Shown piece after piece: positions 18,106 to 26,458 of a stretch of DNA of 57,600 nucleotides. The notes beneath the pieces were generated by a model. That model searched no databases, was not told where the DNA came from, and saw only the letters and a program-made list of their open reading frames with translations. This DNA is from a virus: the IMG/VR virus record IMGVR_UViG_3300050821_007647, positions 1-57,600 of that record; one strand, given 5' to 3'. The position numbers and the translations under genes were made by a program. Every line of letters starts with the position of its first letter. Position 1 is the first letter of the stretch.

Positions 18106-19352
18106 GGTGGTATAGCTTAACAGCAGGTAGTCAGACTTGGACGTCAGGTTCTGCCGGACAAAATGATCCTGGCGCTCTTGATCTTGAATTTGACATTTCA
18201 TTGGGCTTAGGTGAAGCTGATAACCCTACCGCCGCTAATATAACAATATTTGGAATTCCTATTCAATTGATCAGTCAAGCCTATAATTTTACCAATAAAG
18301 ATTTACAATTATCAGCTGGATATATTCCAGGTCTCCCTTTAGCAACCTTACAAGCTCCTCATGCAGGGTTAATTTTAAAAGGACTTATTTATCCTGCATA
18401 TGGTAATTGGGTTATGAATAACCTTAGTTTGAGTTTTGTTGTCAAAGCTGGGGGAGATGGAGGACAAGGCGGTCCCACTAATCCAAAGAATATTGTTCAT
18501 AATATGCCTGCTGGGACACCATTATCTTCAGCAATACAAAACACATTAAGTACCGCTTTTCAAGGATCTAGTGTGCAAGTTAATATTTCGGATAAGCTAA
18601 AGCTTAGTTATCCTGACTGGAGTTTTCATCAAGGTTTTGAACAGTATGCCAATTATATAAAGGCATTGTCGCATAGTATTTTGGGTACACCGTCCACTAG
18701 TGGTTATACTGGTGTACGAATGACTATGCAAGGTAATCAAATTAAGGTTACTGACGGTACAACCAAAAGTCCAGTGACATTGATTTATGAGGATATTATA
18801 GGACAACCAACATGGATTGGAAATAATACAATTCAAGTTACCACTCTTTTGCGTTCAGATGTTGGACCTATTGCTGGAGGAAGTGGTACACCACAAATTA
18901 AATTACCTGCTTCAATATTAACATCTTATACCGCGGCAGGAGCACTACCTGGAGGAGGTGGAATTGATGGTAATCCGGGTAATGATTATCTTACTTTTCA
19001 AGGTGCATGGAATGTACAAAAAGTTCGACATGTAGGACGATTTCGTGATCCCCAATGGTCAGCTTGGACTACAATTATAGAGGCGATACAAGACGATAAC
19101 ATGAGTGCTAGCCCAAGTACTGCTACTCCTGGCAACAACGCAGCAACGACGCCAATGGCCACGCCCCCTGGCGCAGAAAGTGGATTAGGTCCTGGAAGCG
19201 TCCCTACTGAAACGCCCAATGCTACAGATACACCAATGCCTAGTGCTGCGACGAACACTGGTGGGCAGCACACCTTTCAAGGATTACCGACTGATGTTGG
19301 TACGGATGCTCCAGGTTCAGCTCCAGCTGATATCTTCATGAGACCTCAGTAA
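18102..19352 (+). CDS. Putative baseplate hub protein
   Basis: A 416-residue protein overlapping the tape measure stop by four bases. The first 100 residues are beta-rich (LEFDISLGLGEADNPTAANI) as in hub proteins that sit on the tail tube. The C-terminal 90 residues are Pro/Thr/Ala-rich and disordered. Order tape measure, hub, further baseplate, spike matches Bcep781-like myophages. No catalytic motif seen. Hub assignment is positional plus general fold. Confidence 0.55.
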   Translation: MRWYSLTAGSQTWTSGSAGQNDPGALDLEFDISLGLGEADNPTAANITIFGIPIQLISQAYNFTNKDLQLSAGYIPGLPLATLQAPHAGLILKGLIYPAYGNWVMNNLSLSFVVKAGGDGGQGGPTNPKNIVHNMPAGTPLSSAIQNTLSTAFQGSSVQVNISDKLKLSYPDWSFHQGFEQYANYIKALSHSILGTPSTSGYTGVRMTMQGNQIKVTDGTTKSPVTLIYEDIIGQPTWIGNNTIQVTTLLRSDVGPIAGGSGTPQIKLPASILTSYTAAGALPGGGGIDGNPGNDYLTFQGAWNVQKVRHVGRFRDPQWSAWTTIIEAIQDDNMSASPSTATPGNNAATTPMATPPGAESGLGPGSVPTETPNATDTPMPSAATNTGGQHTFQGLPTDVGTDAPGSAPADIFMRPQ

Positions 19353-20218
19353 TGTCCCTTAGCCAATACCAACTTCAATATCAGATATGCCCTATTATTT
19401 TGACAGGTGGCGTTGCTAATAGTTCTGCGGGCGCTATGCTACCATTCATTTTTTTAACAAATCCAGAAGCATTTGATCCTGATAGTGAATTCCAATTAAC
19501 TGATGCTTTTGCTATATTTCAGCCAGCAGTTGGTGGATCACTGGTTCAACAAACAATTGCTCAATATCCTTTTGCTAATCTATCAGTTGCAGCCAATGCC
19601 ATTATTAGAGACCCAATTCAAATATCCTTAATCATGATGACACCGATGAAACAGGAAAGCGCATGGTCAGTAAAGCTAGCAACAATTTCTGCATTAAAGG
19701 CAACCTTAGATGCGCATAATAACGCTGGGGGAACATATACAGTTATGACGCCTGGATACATTTATGATAACATGTTGATGTTGGATTTAGTTGATGTATC
19801 AATGGCACAATCTCCATTACCACAGAATGCTTGGCGATGGGATTTTACAAGACCACTTATTACTCAAGCACAAACTGAAGCGGCTATGAGTAATCTAATG
19901 AACCAATTAACTAATGGAACTTCGTCGGGTAATGGTTTAGCAGATGCTCCTTCTGGATCTGCGGATGAAACAGGTAGTCCTGCGGTAAGCGCAGGCAATG
20001 CACCTATTGATCCTTATGATAGTGTCTCAAGTAATCCATCCTCTGCAATAGGTCAACCTTCATCTATAGCTAACACAGGACCAGATGCTGGTGCTGCATC
20101 ACCACTTATTAGTCAGATGCCTTTGACAACGTCACCTGTGGGTAATGCATATCCAACATATACACCAGGTAATATTGTACCAGGCGGCGGCACTCTAAAT
20201 TTTCCGGCATCTTCATGA
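19352..20218 (+). CDS. Baseplate/tail-tube initiator-like protein
   Basis: A 288-residue protein with a folded N-terminal 190 residues and a Ser/Pro/Gly-rich tail. The folded part contains DAFAIFQPAVGGSLV, IIRDPIQISLIMMTP and a conserved-looking Trp-rich strand NAWRWDFTRPLI. This style is seen in baseplate proteins that cap the tube. Its start overlaps the hub stop by one base and its stop overlaps the next start. Exact role unknown. Confidence 0.5.
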   Translation: MSLSQYQLQYQICPIILTGGVANSSAGAMLPFIFLTNPEAFDPDSEFQLTDAFAIFQPAVGGSLVQQTIAQYPFANLSVAANAIIRDPIQISLIMMTPMKQESAWSVKLATISALKATLDAHNNAGGTYTVMTPGYIYDNMLMLDLVDVSMAQSPLPQNAWRWDFTRPLITQAQTEAAMSNLMNQLTNGTSSGNGLADAPSGSADETGSPAVSAGNAPIDPYDSVSSNPSSAIGQPSSIANTGPDAGAASPLISQMPLTTSPVGNAYPTYTPGNIVPGGGTLNFPASS

Positions 20219-20703
20219 CTACATTTTATCCTTTTAATTCTTCACGTATTCGAGCCCCGTCATACTTAATGACGTTTGATGGAGCACAATATACAGTTAC
20301 GATTATTTGGAATGTATCAGCCCAGCGATTTTATATTCTTTGCCAAACAACCAATAACCAAGTAATTTTTCTTGTTCCTTTAGTTGCATCACTTCCCTCT
20401 ATTCCCCTTGTTAATTTAGAATGGGATGAATATAATTCCAGAGTAGTTGTAACGACTGTGAATCCACATGGATTTTCTTTAGGTCAAGTTATCCCTTTAA
20501 TACTTCACAGTACACGACCTAATATTTTTAATGGTTTTGGTCCAATGACAATTCTTAATAATACCCAATTCTTTTATCCAATGAAACAAAATCCAGGTCA
20601 AATGACAATTGCTGGATTTGCAGATTACCTTATTAGTATGACAGAGGGTTATTTTCAATCAACCTTGATATATCGAAACGGAATGTTTGAGGTGAATCCC
20701 TGA
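20215..20703 (+). CDS. Small baseplate protein, function unknown
   Basis: A 162-residue beta-rich protein with alternating hydrophobic strands and no recognised motif. It is translationally coupled on both sides inside the baseplate operon, immediately before the spike gene. Proteins of this size here are tail-tube terminators or hub components in related phages; that is inference. Confidence 0.5.
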   Translation: MTTFYPFNSSRIRAPSYLMTFDGAQYTVTIIWNVSAQRFYILCQTTNNQVIFLVPLVASLPSIPLVNLEWDEYNSRVVVTTVNPHGFSLGQVIPLILHSTRPNIFNGFGPMTILNNTQFFYPMKQNPGQMTIAGFADYLISMTEGYFQSTLIYRNGMFEVNP

Positions 20704-21617
20704 TGGATGAAGCAACTAAACTATCTTTTATCCAGTTTATACATAACTATGTGCGCACTAAAAGTGCGGATTTACAACAGAATTTGCCAAAGGCTATTCA
20801 AGGCCATGTATCAAAGATATTGCAAAATGATTTCTTAGAATTTACAATCGATGCAACTGGTCCTTATACTTTACCTAAACTTCAAATTCCACAAGCATTT
20901 TCAAAATATCATCGCGAGCCAACGCAAGTTGGAGATAAAGGATATGCAGTTCCTAATGACTTCTACCTGGGAGGAGAAAGTGGTCAGTCTGGCGGCACTG
21001 CTGATATGTATCCAAGAGGTAATCTCGCAACCCACGTTTTCCATCCTATCAGTGCTAAGAGTTTTGACAGTCGTGATCCTAATATGTTTCTTGTTACTGG
21101 TGGTCCTTCAGGACATACGATACAATCTCAGGATAAATCCACCTCCACCGTTATTGATATTGCGAATAATATAACCCATATATCAAGCGCAAACATCAGT
21201 CACACTGCCGCACAACTCATGAGCCACGCGGCGCAAGAGATACAACACGTGGCTAAAGATAAGATGATCCATGCTGTTCTAAACGGTGAAATTCAGCATA
21301 TTGCCCAGAGCATGGTTATTGGCGCACCATCAAGTCAAGCTAGAGATGATCCACCTCAACCAACTGAACCTATAAATATGACTGTTGTTGGTCATCTCTT
21401 AGCAACAGGATCCATCAATTCCCCCAACGGGCAGGTTGGGGCAGGGAATGGGCCACCAGGGCCGCAAGGTCCTCAGGGACCGCAAGGGCCACCCGGAGAA
21501 CCCTTAGTAAATGTTCCCCAAACCGTTACGGGATCACGAGGTGGTAATGTAGCGTTAGCATCGTTGCTAGATGGTCTAGTAGCAATGGGCTTAATTGTGA
21601 ATGATACAACGCCATGA
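20703..21617 (+). CDS. Baseplate spike protein (Mu gp45/gpV-like) with collagen-like segment
   Basis: A 304-residue protein. The N-terminal part contains VGDKGYAVPNDFYLGG, typical of the OB-fold domain of spike proteins. The middle part (NNITHISSANISHTAAQLMSHAAQEI) is a regular strand repeat like the trimeric beta-helix needle. Residues about 250-270 are a short Gly-Pro-Gln collagen-like tract, unusual for a spike, followed by a small C-terminal domain. The spike pierces the outer membrane. Confidence 0.75.
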   Translation: MDEATKLSFIQFIHNYVRTKSADLQQNLPKAIQGHVSKILQNDFLEFTIDATGPYTLPKLQIPQAFSKYHREPTQVGDKGYAVPNDFYLGGESGQSGGTADMYPRGNLATHVFHPISAKSFDSRDPNMFLVTGGPSGHTIQSQDKSTSTVIDIANNITHISSANISHTAAQLMSHAAQEIQHVAKDKMIHAVLNGEIQHIAQSMVIGAPSSQARDDPPQPTEPINMTVVGHLLATGSINSPNGQVGAGNGPPGPQGPQGPQGPPGEPLVNVPQTVTGSRGGNVALASLLDGLVAMGLIVNDTTP

Positions 21618-21997
21618 CGCCGTTAAGAACATATGGACGAATAGTCCCTAACCCATTATTCCCAGATCAAAAGCAATGGGTAGTTGTTACTACCGATGCT
21701 CGCGGTTTTAATGACGATGTGTGGCTTACAACATTAATCCAAGTGATTAAATTAAATTTAGGTGAGTCGCCTTTCTACAGCAATTATGGTATTCCAGCAC
21801 ATCCGTCTGTTGTTATGCAGATTGCTCCTGATTTTTATATGACAAGGACTCAACAGCAATTCGCCCAGTATTTTCTAAGCCTGATGATATCAAAAGGTCC
21901 TGATGCGCCTGATGAACTTGGAATACCTTCACCGTCATATAACGTGAGGGTTGTTTTTCAGTGGGGATCAACTCTTTCCACTAATGTGCCATACTAA
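21614..21997 (+). CDS. Baseplate wedge protein (gp25/Mu gp46-like)
   Basis: A 127-residue protein with the gp25-type layout: N-terminal strands, a DDVWLTTLIQVIKLNLGE helix that ends in SPFYSNYGIPA, then a C-terminal helix-strand pair. It overlaps the spike gene by four bases and precedes the baseplate J homologue, the order found in Mu and P2-like baseplates. Confidence 0.75.
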   Translation: MTPLRTYGRIVPNPLFPDQKQWVVVTTDARGFNDDVWLTTLIQVIKLNLGESPFYSNYGIPAHPSVVMQIAPDFYMTRTQQQFAQYFLSLMISKGPDAPDELGIPSPSYNVRVVFQWGSTLSTNVPY

Positions 21998-22047
21998 GTC
22001 TTGTGTTTCGTGTGTCTTTCTGATACAAGAAGGCTAGAGGATAACTA

Positions 22048-23526
22048 ATGGTAGATTTGCCAATAGTTATGACCCCAAGCGGGCCCATCCCCACGCCCCC
22101 AGCAACGCTCCGGGCGGCGCTTACCTCTTTAGTTGCTCGGACAAATCCTGGATATATTGCTAATCTTCCTGGATCATTGATTGAGGATGTTGCGTCAACA
22201 GATGTTGGCGGCATGGTTATATCTAATCAATTCTTTGTGGATCTCGTAAATTCAGTAACTCCAAAAGGTGCTAATCCATTTATACTTAATCAACTAGGTG
22301 TAGGGATATACGGTGTTCAACCTGCCGTTAATACCAATACTTCGGTTGATCTTATCTTTAGTGGAACTATTGGGTTTATTATTATTCCAGGGTTCACAGT
22401 CACAGACAATAATTACCAATATATTTGTCTCAATGGAGGAGTTATTGGTTCAAACGGTGACACTCTTCCCATTCACGCTATAGCAACGCTGCCAGGTACT
22501 TGGCCAGTACCCGCTGGAAGCGTAACAGGTTTAGTTACTTCTATCCCAGAAAACATTACTCTGGCAGTTACGAATCCATCTGACGGTATTCCCTCTACTG
22601 GAACTGAAAGTGTTCAATCATTTAGAACGCGGACATTGACTGCTGGTCTTGCCGCATCAACTGGAATGGATCGATATTTGAAAACATTGCTTTGGAATGT
22701 TCCCGGCGTCATTCAGCGATTAGTATCGGTACGACAAGAAATTGATACATGCCAATGGACAATACTAGTTGGTGGTGGTGATCCTTATCAAGTCGCATGG
22801 GCGATTTATTATGCGCTCGGCGATCTTTCATCATTAGCTCGACCTCAAATTGAAATTGTGGATATATCAAATGATATTCCAGCCGTTGTCACAACAGCGT
22901 ACAATCATAATCTAGTAAATGGAATGATAGAAACGTTTCAGGATATTGAAGGTAATATGGGACCAGCATTAAATGGAAGGTCTTATTATGTTCAAATAGT
23001 TATAGGTAACGCGAGGCAATTCTCTATTTGGAATGCTTATGATCCTGTCAACGATGTCTTTAGTGATCCAGTAGATGGTACCATTTTGCTTCCCTACACA
23101 ACTGGGGGTATTGTTACTCCTAATCCTATTCTTCAACAAGTCACTCTTAATAGTTATCCTGACAATTATCTTATTCCATTTATTCTTCCAGCACAAGAAT
23201 TGGTTACATTAGTAGTTACTTGGAATACTAATTCTCCTAACTATGTGTCGCCTCAAGCATTATCACAAGCTGCTGTTCCAGCATTAGCTGACTACATTAA
23301 TGGATTATATGTTGGACTAACTCCAATCAATATCTATGAACTAACCTCAATATTTCTTGAAGCTACCGCCAATATTGTTGAAGCCGAAAATGTAACGGTT
23401 CTGACATTTCAAGTTGCGTTTGATGGAGTTGCACAAGCACCAATACCTGACACAGGAGTTGTAGTAGGAGATCCAAATTCCTATTTCTATACCACCAATT
23501 CTAATGTTATAGTGTTGCAGGAATGA
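22048..23526 (+). CDS. Baseplate J-like protein (Mu gp47-like)
   Basis: A 492-residue wedge protein. Typical features: PGYIANLPGSLIEDVASTDVG near residues 32-52, the STGTESVQSFRTRTL motif near 190 (the conserved E-S-x-x-x-x-R-R/T region of baseplate J proteins) and a C-terminal beta domain. The start has AGAGGATAACTA upstream. It is coupled by a four-base overlap to the gpI/gp48-like gene, as expected. Confidence 0.8.
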   Translation: MVDLPIVMTPSGPIPTPPATLRAALTSLVARTNPGYIANLPGSLIEDVASTDVGGMVISNQFFVDLVNSVTPKGANPFILNQLGVGIYGVQPAVNTNTSVDLIFSGTIGFIIIPGFTVTDNNYQYICLNGGVIGSNGDTLPIHAIATLPGTWPVPAGSVTGLVTSIPENITLAVTNPSDGIPSTGTESVQSFRTRTLTAGLAASTGMDRYLKTLLWNVPGVIQRLVSVRQEIDTCQWTILVGGGDPYQVAWAIYYALGDLSSLARPQIEIVDISNDIPAVVTTAYNHNLVNGMIETFQDIEGNMGPALNGRSYYVQIVIGNARQFSIWNAYDPVNDVFSDPVDGTILLPYTTGGIVTPNPILQQVTLNSYPDNYLIPFILPAQELVTLVVTWNTNSPNYVSPQALSQAAVPALADYINGLYVGLTPINIYELTSIFLEATANIVEAENVTVLTFQVAFDGVAQAPIPDTGVVVGDPNSYFYTTNSNVIVLQE

Positions 23527-24617
23527 CTGCTCATTTTAACCCACCTCGTGCAATTGATGTGGTTCCGGTTGTTCCGAAACCAGGAATCCACCATAGTATT
23601 CCTTTTGCCGGGCAATCGGTTCAAGCTTCTTCCGCTAGCGCTCTTGGTGGATATATTATTAATCCATTAGGATCTTTTGAAGTCCTTTATGTTGATCCAA
23701 CGGGTCCAGCAGCAAATCAAGTAACAGGTACAACCGTTGCTTTGCAAGCAGGCGCTCGTTATGAGCTTCCGCCCCAACCGCTTTTAGGTGTCTGGGTTAA
23801 TTCTAATTTTTCTAATCATAATTTTATTGTCGTCCAGATTATGCCGTTGCAGCCGCCCGAGAAGCCTTATGAACTTGGTAATTTTCCACCTGTCGGTCCA
23901 ACTGGTGCAGTAAGATCAATTCCCTCATACCTATATCAAGAATACTCGGATGATCTTGATTTACAGGCTTTTGTTGCTGCCTATAACACTTTGCAACAAA
24001 ACTTGGTTGATGCATTCAATGCGCTTAACTTGCCAATCTATACCCAAGATCCTGTCTCTGGCGCATTGTTAGATTGGGTTGGACAGGGTCTTTATGGAAT
24101 GTCGAGACCAAGTCTAATTTATGGTTATCCACTTATTCAGGGCCCATATAATACTGGGATGTATAATACCCAGCAATATAATTTCTATACCTATATAGCG
24201 CCAATAGGTGATGCTCTGGTCAATGATGATATTTACCGGCGCGTTATCACTTGGCATTTTTCAAAGAGAGAAGGGAAATATTTCAATGTAGAATGGCTTA
24301 AAAAGCGTATCATGAAGTTTCTAACTGGAACAAACGGGACGCAGCCTAATATAGATAACATGTACCAAATTAGTGTATCTTTTGGACCTGGCTGTATTGC
24401 CACGATTAGAATTGTTTTAGGTATTCGAAACATTGCCCTGAGTACTATGTACAATGACAATGCTTTCCAATATAACGCCTTACGGTATGATGAAATTGAT
24501 ACGACCTATATTGCATATCTCCCGTTACCGAATATGGTTATATTTGCAGAGGCAATCAAATCTGGAGTGTTAGAACTTCCATTTCAATTCAACTGGACTG
24601 ATGTCGTAATTGGGTAG
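23523..24617 (+). CDS. Tail protein of the gpI/Mu gp48 class with an extra N-terminal domain
   Basis: A 364-residue protein right after the baseplate J homologue. Residues about 140-364 carry the expected gp48-type region (DLDLQAFVAAYNTLQQN, LLDWVGQGLYG). The first 105 residues are a separate beta domain ([21 protein letters not shown]) that also exists as a stand-alone gene at 26171. This suggests the added domain is a shared docking or surface module. Confidence 0.65.
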   Translation: MTAHFNPPRAIDVVPVVPKPGIHHSIPFAGQSVQASSASALGGYIINPLGSFEVLYVDPTGPAANQVTGTTVALQAGARYELPPQPLLGVWVNSNFSNHNFIVVQIMPLQPPEKPYELGNFPPVGPTGAVRSIPSYLYQEYSDDLDLQAFVAAYNTLQQNLVDAFNALNLPIYTQDPVSGALLDWVGQGLYGMSRPSLIYGYPLIQGPYNTGMYNTQQYNFYTYIAPIGDALVNDDIYRRVITWHFSKREGKYFNVEWLKKRIMKFLTGTNGTQPNIDNMYQISVSFGPGCIATIRIVLGIRNIALSTMYNDNAFQYNALRYDEIDTTYIAYLPLPNMVIFAEAIKSGVLELPFQFNWTDVVIG

Positions 24618-24627
24618 GAGCGAATAA

Positions 24628-25869
24628 GTGACCAAACTCATATTCGGTAATAACGTAGCCAGCACTACCGCTGGATCTATTGGTGTTACCGATACTCAGG
24701 TCAATGTCGCTGCTGGGGCAGGGATCACGTTTCCTCAGCCTATTGCGAACCAGGAATTTATTGCTACCTTTATTGATACATTAACTGGACAGCAAAGAGA
24801 AATTGTCCATGTTACTTCAGTTGTTGGCGATACAATGTTTATTGTCAGGGCGCAAGAAAACACATTAGCGCAATCGTGGCCAGCCGGATCCATCTTTGCT
24901 CATTTGCATACAGCTGGTGCAATGGCTGCAATGATGCAAGAAGGCGATGTTCCGTATCCTATGTATGTTGGTTACGATACAAGTGCCACACCTAATTTAA
25001 TTACGGTTGCTGCAACGAATCCAACTTTACCTGCTTTGGTAGTCGATACAAATTTGGAAATTACTATTGCCAATACGAATACCGGTCCAACAGTAATGCA
25101 GATACAAGGATCACTTCCATATCCTGTTACGCGATCAGATCGTAGTCCATTATCTCCAGGAGATATAACTCAAGGTCAAAAAGCAGAAATGATATTTGAT
25201 GGAACACAATTTCAATTGGTTAATTTTCAACATTTACCAGGTGAGATATTTTATTTTGGTGTTGCAATTGGTAGTCCAAATGCTTTAGTCGTTGCTATTC
25301 CATATACTGGTGATTTATTTAATGGCATGATTATAACAGGTATTGCTTCTCAGAATACAGGACCAACAACTATATTAGTCAATGGAGTTGGTCCGTATCC
25401 TGTGTTGACACAAGAAGGTGATCCATTTACTGGTGGTGAAATTTCTGGTATGATACTTTTGGAATATGATATTACTTCTCCATCTGTAGAAGCTTGGCGT
25501 ATAGTTGGTGGATTTCCTTTATCGTTTCTTGAAGCGCATCTACCTGCTGGTGCTCCTGGACCGCAAGGTCCCCAAGGTCCGAATGGACCAATTGGTTTAA
25601 CAGGTCCAGAAGGACCACGTGGAGATACAGGACTACAAGGTCCACAAGGTGTTCAAGGACAAATGGGTCCACAAGGCGCTCAAGGTCCACAAGGTGTAAC
25701 TCAACCGCCATTCACTTATGGTGGAGTAGGTAGTGTTTGGATGACTGATGGTTATGGTCAGAATAACCCGCCTCCTTATCCAGGTACTTGGCAACTACTT
25801 GGTGAAGTTTATCAGAATGCGGGTGGATATTTTGCTGTAACAAATTGGTTCTATCAGAGGGTAGCATGA
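24628..25869 (+). CDS. Tail fibre with collagen-like tract
   Basis: A 413-residue protein starting at GTG with GGAGCGAATAA upstream. The N-terminal 95 residues (IANQEFIATFIDTLTGQQREI, then HLHTAGAMAAMM) are a virion-attachment domain typical of fibres next to gp48-like genes. Two related beta modules follow, then a collagen-like tract at residues about 308-358 (Gly-x-y repeats), and a small C-terminal domain. Collagen-like regions form rigid triple helices. Confidence 0.75.
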   Translation: MTKLIFGNNVASTTAGSIGVTDTQVNVAAGAGITFPQPIANQEFIATFIDTLTGQQREIVHVTSVVGDTMFIVRAQENTLAQSWPAGSIFAHLHTAGAMAAMMQEGDVPYPMYVGYDTSATPNLITVAATNPTLPALVVDTNLEITIANTNTGPTVMQIQGSLPYPVTRSDRSPLSPGDITQGQKAEMIFDGTQFQLVNFQHLPGEIFYFGVAIGSPNALVVAIPYTGDLFNGMIITGIASQNTGPTTILVNGVGPYPVLTQEGDPFTGGEISGMILLEYDITSPSVEAWRIVGGFPLSFLEAHLPAGAPGPQGPQGPNGPIGLTGPEGPRGDTGLQGPQGVQGQMGPQGAQGPQGVTQPPFTYGGVGSVWMTDGYGQNNPPPYPGTWQLLGEVYQNAGGYFAVTNWFYQRVA

Positions 25870-26171
25870 CAACTCCTGAAGGTTTAAAAAATCCGCGACA
25901 TGCTGCTCCTCCATCAGAAGATATTATATTGGATGCAATATTCAATGGAAGTCCTGTAATATTTCGTGCCAGTGCCAATGATACTGTACAATATGGAAGA
26001 GAAATACATAAGGCGGCATTGTCTGGAGAATATGGTAACATAGCAGATTATGTTCCACCTGCTCAACAGAAAGATCAACCTATCAAAATGGTTCCTGGTA
26101 CTGGTACAGACCTAATGAAACGAATTGAGGCCTTAGAGAAAGATGTCGCTGCATTAAAGGCGAAACAATAA
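25866..26171 (+). CDS. Small fibre-associated protein with C-terminal coiled coil
   Basis: ATG 25866 overlaps the previous TGA and is preferred to the longer frame from 25845; the product has 101 residues. It ends in a short coiled coil (DLMKRIEALEKDVAALKAKQ). Coupled to both neighbours. It may be a fibre assembly chaperone; no motif proves it. Confidence 0.55.
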   Translation: MTTPEGLKNPRHAAPPSEDIILDAIFNGSPVIFRASANDTVQYGREIHKAALSGEYGNIADYVPPAQQKDQPIKMVPGTGTDLMKRIEALEKDVAALKAKQ

Positions 26172-26458
26172 TGCCCACCACGCCAACCCAAGGTACAGCT
26201 AATGTAACGCCAGTGATACCTGGTAATCCGGTTAATGCATTGGCTGCGGGGCTCTCAGGTGGATATATCTTTAATCCTGTCACTGCACCGGGTCTATTGT
26301 ATGTCGATCCAACAGGTCCAGCTTCTGTGACCTTTAATGGAACAACTTTAGCATTACAACCAGGCAGCGCATATTATGCAATTCCCGGATCCACATTACC
26401 TGTGTCATGCGCAAGCGGTAGTCCTAATCATCAATTCGTAGCGGTACAGTGGATATGA
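26171..26458 (+). CDS. Stand-alone copy of the gp48-like N-terminal domain
   Basis: A 95-residue protein aligning by eye to residues about 18-110 of the gene at 23523: [21 protein letters not shown] then [13 protein letters not shown] then HQFVAVQ. It overlaps the stop before it (TAATG) and the start after it (ATGA). It may be an adaptor between fibre and baseplate. Confidence 0.6.
   Translation: MPTTPTQGTANVTPVIPGNPVNALAAGLSGGYIFNPVTAPGLLYVDPTGPASVTFNGTTLALQPGSAYYAIPGSTLPVSCASGSPNHQFVAVQWI

Noticed and set aside
25472-25711. Minus-strand Leu-rich frames over collagen-like tracts (also 27626-27892)
   Set aside because: Artefact of Gly-Pro-Gln codon repeats read on the other strand.
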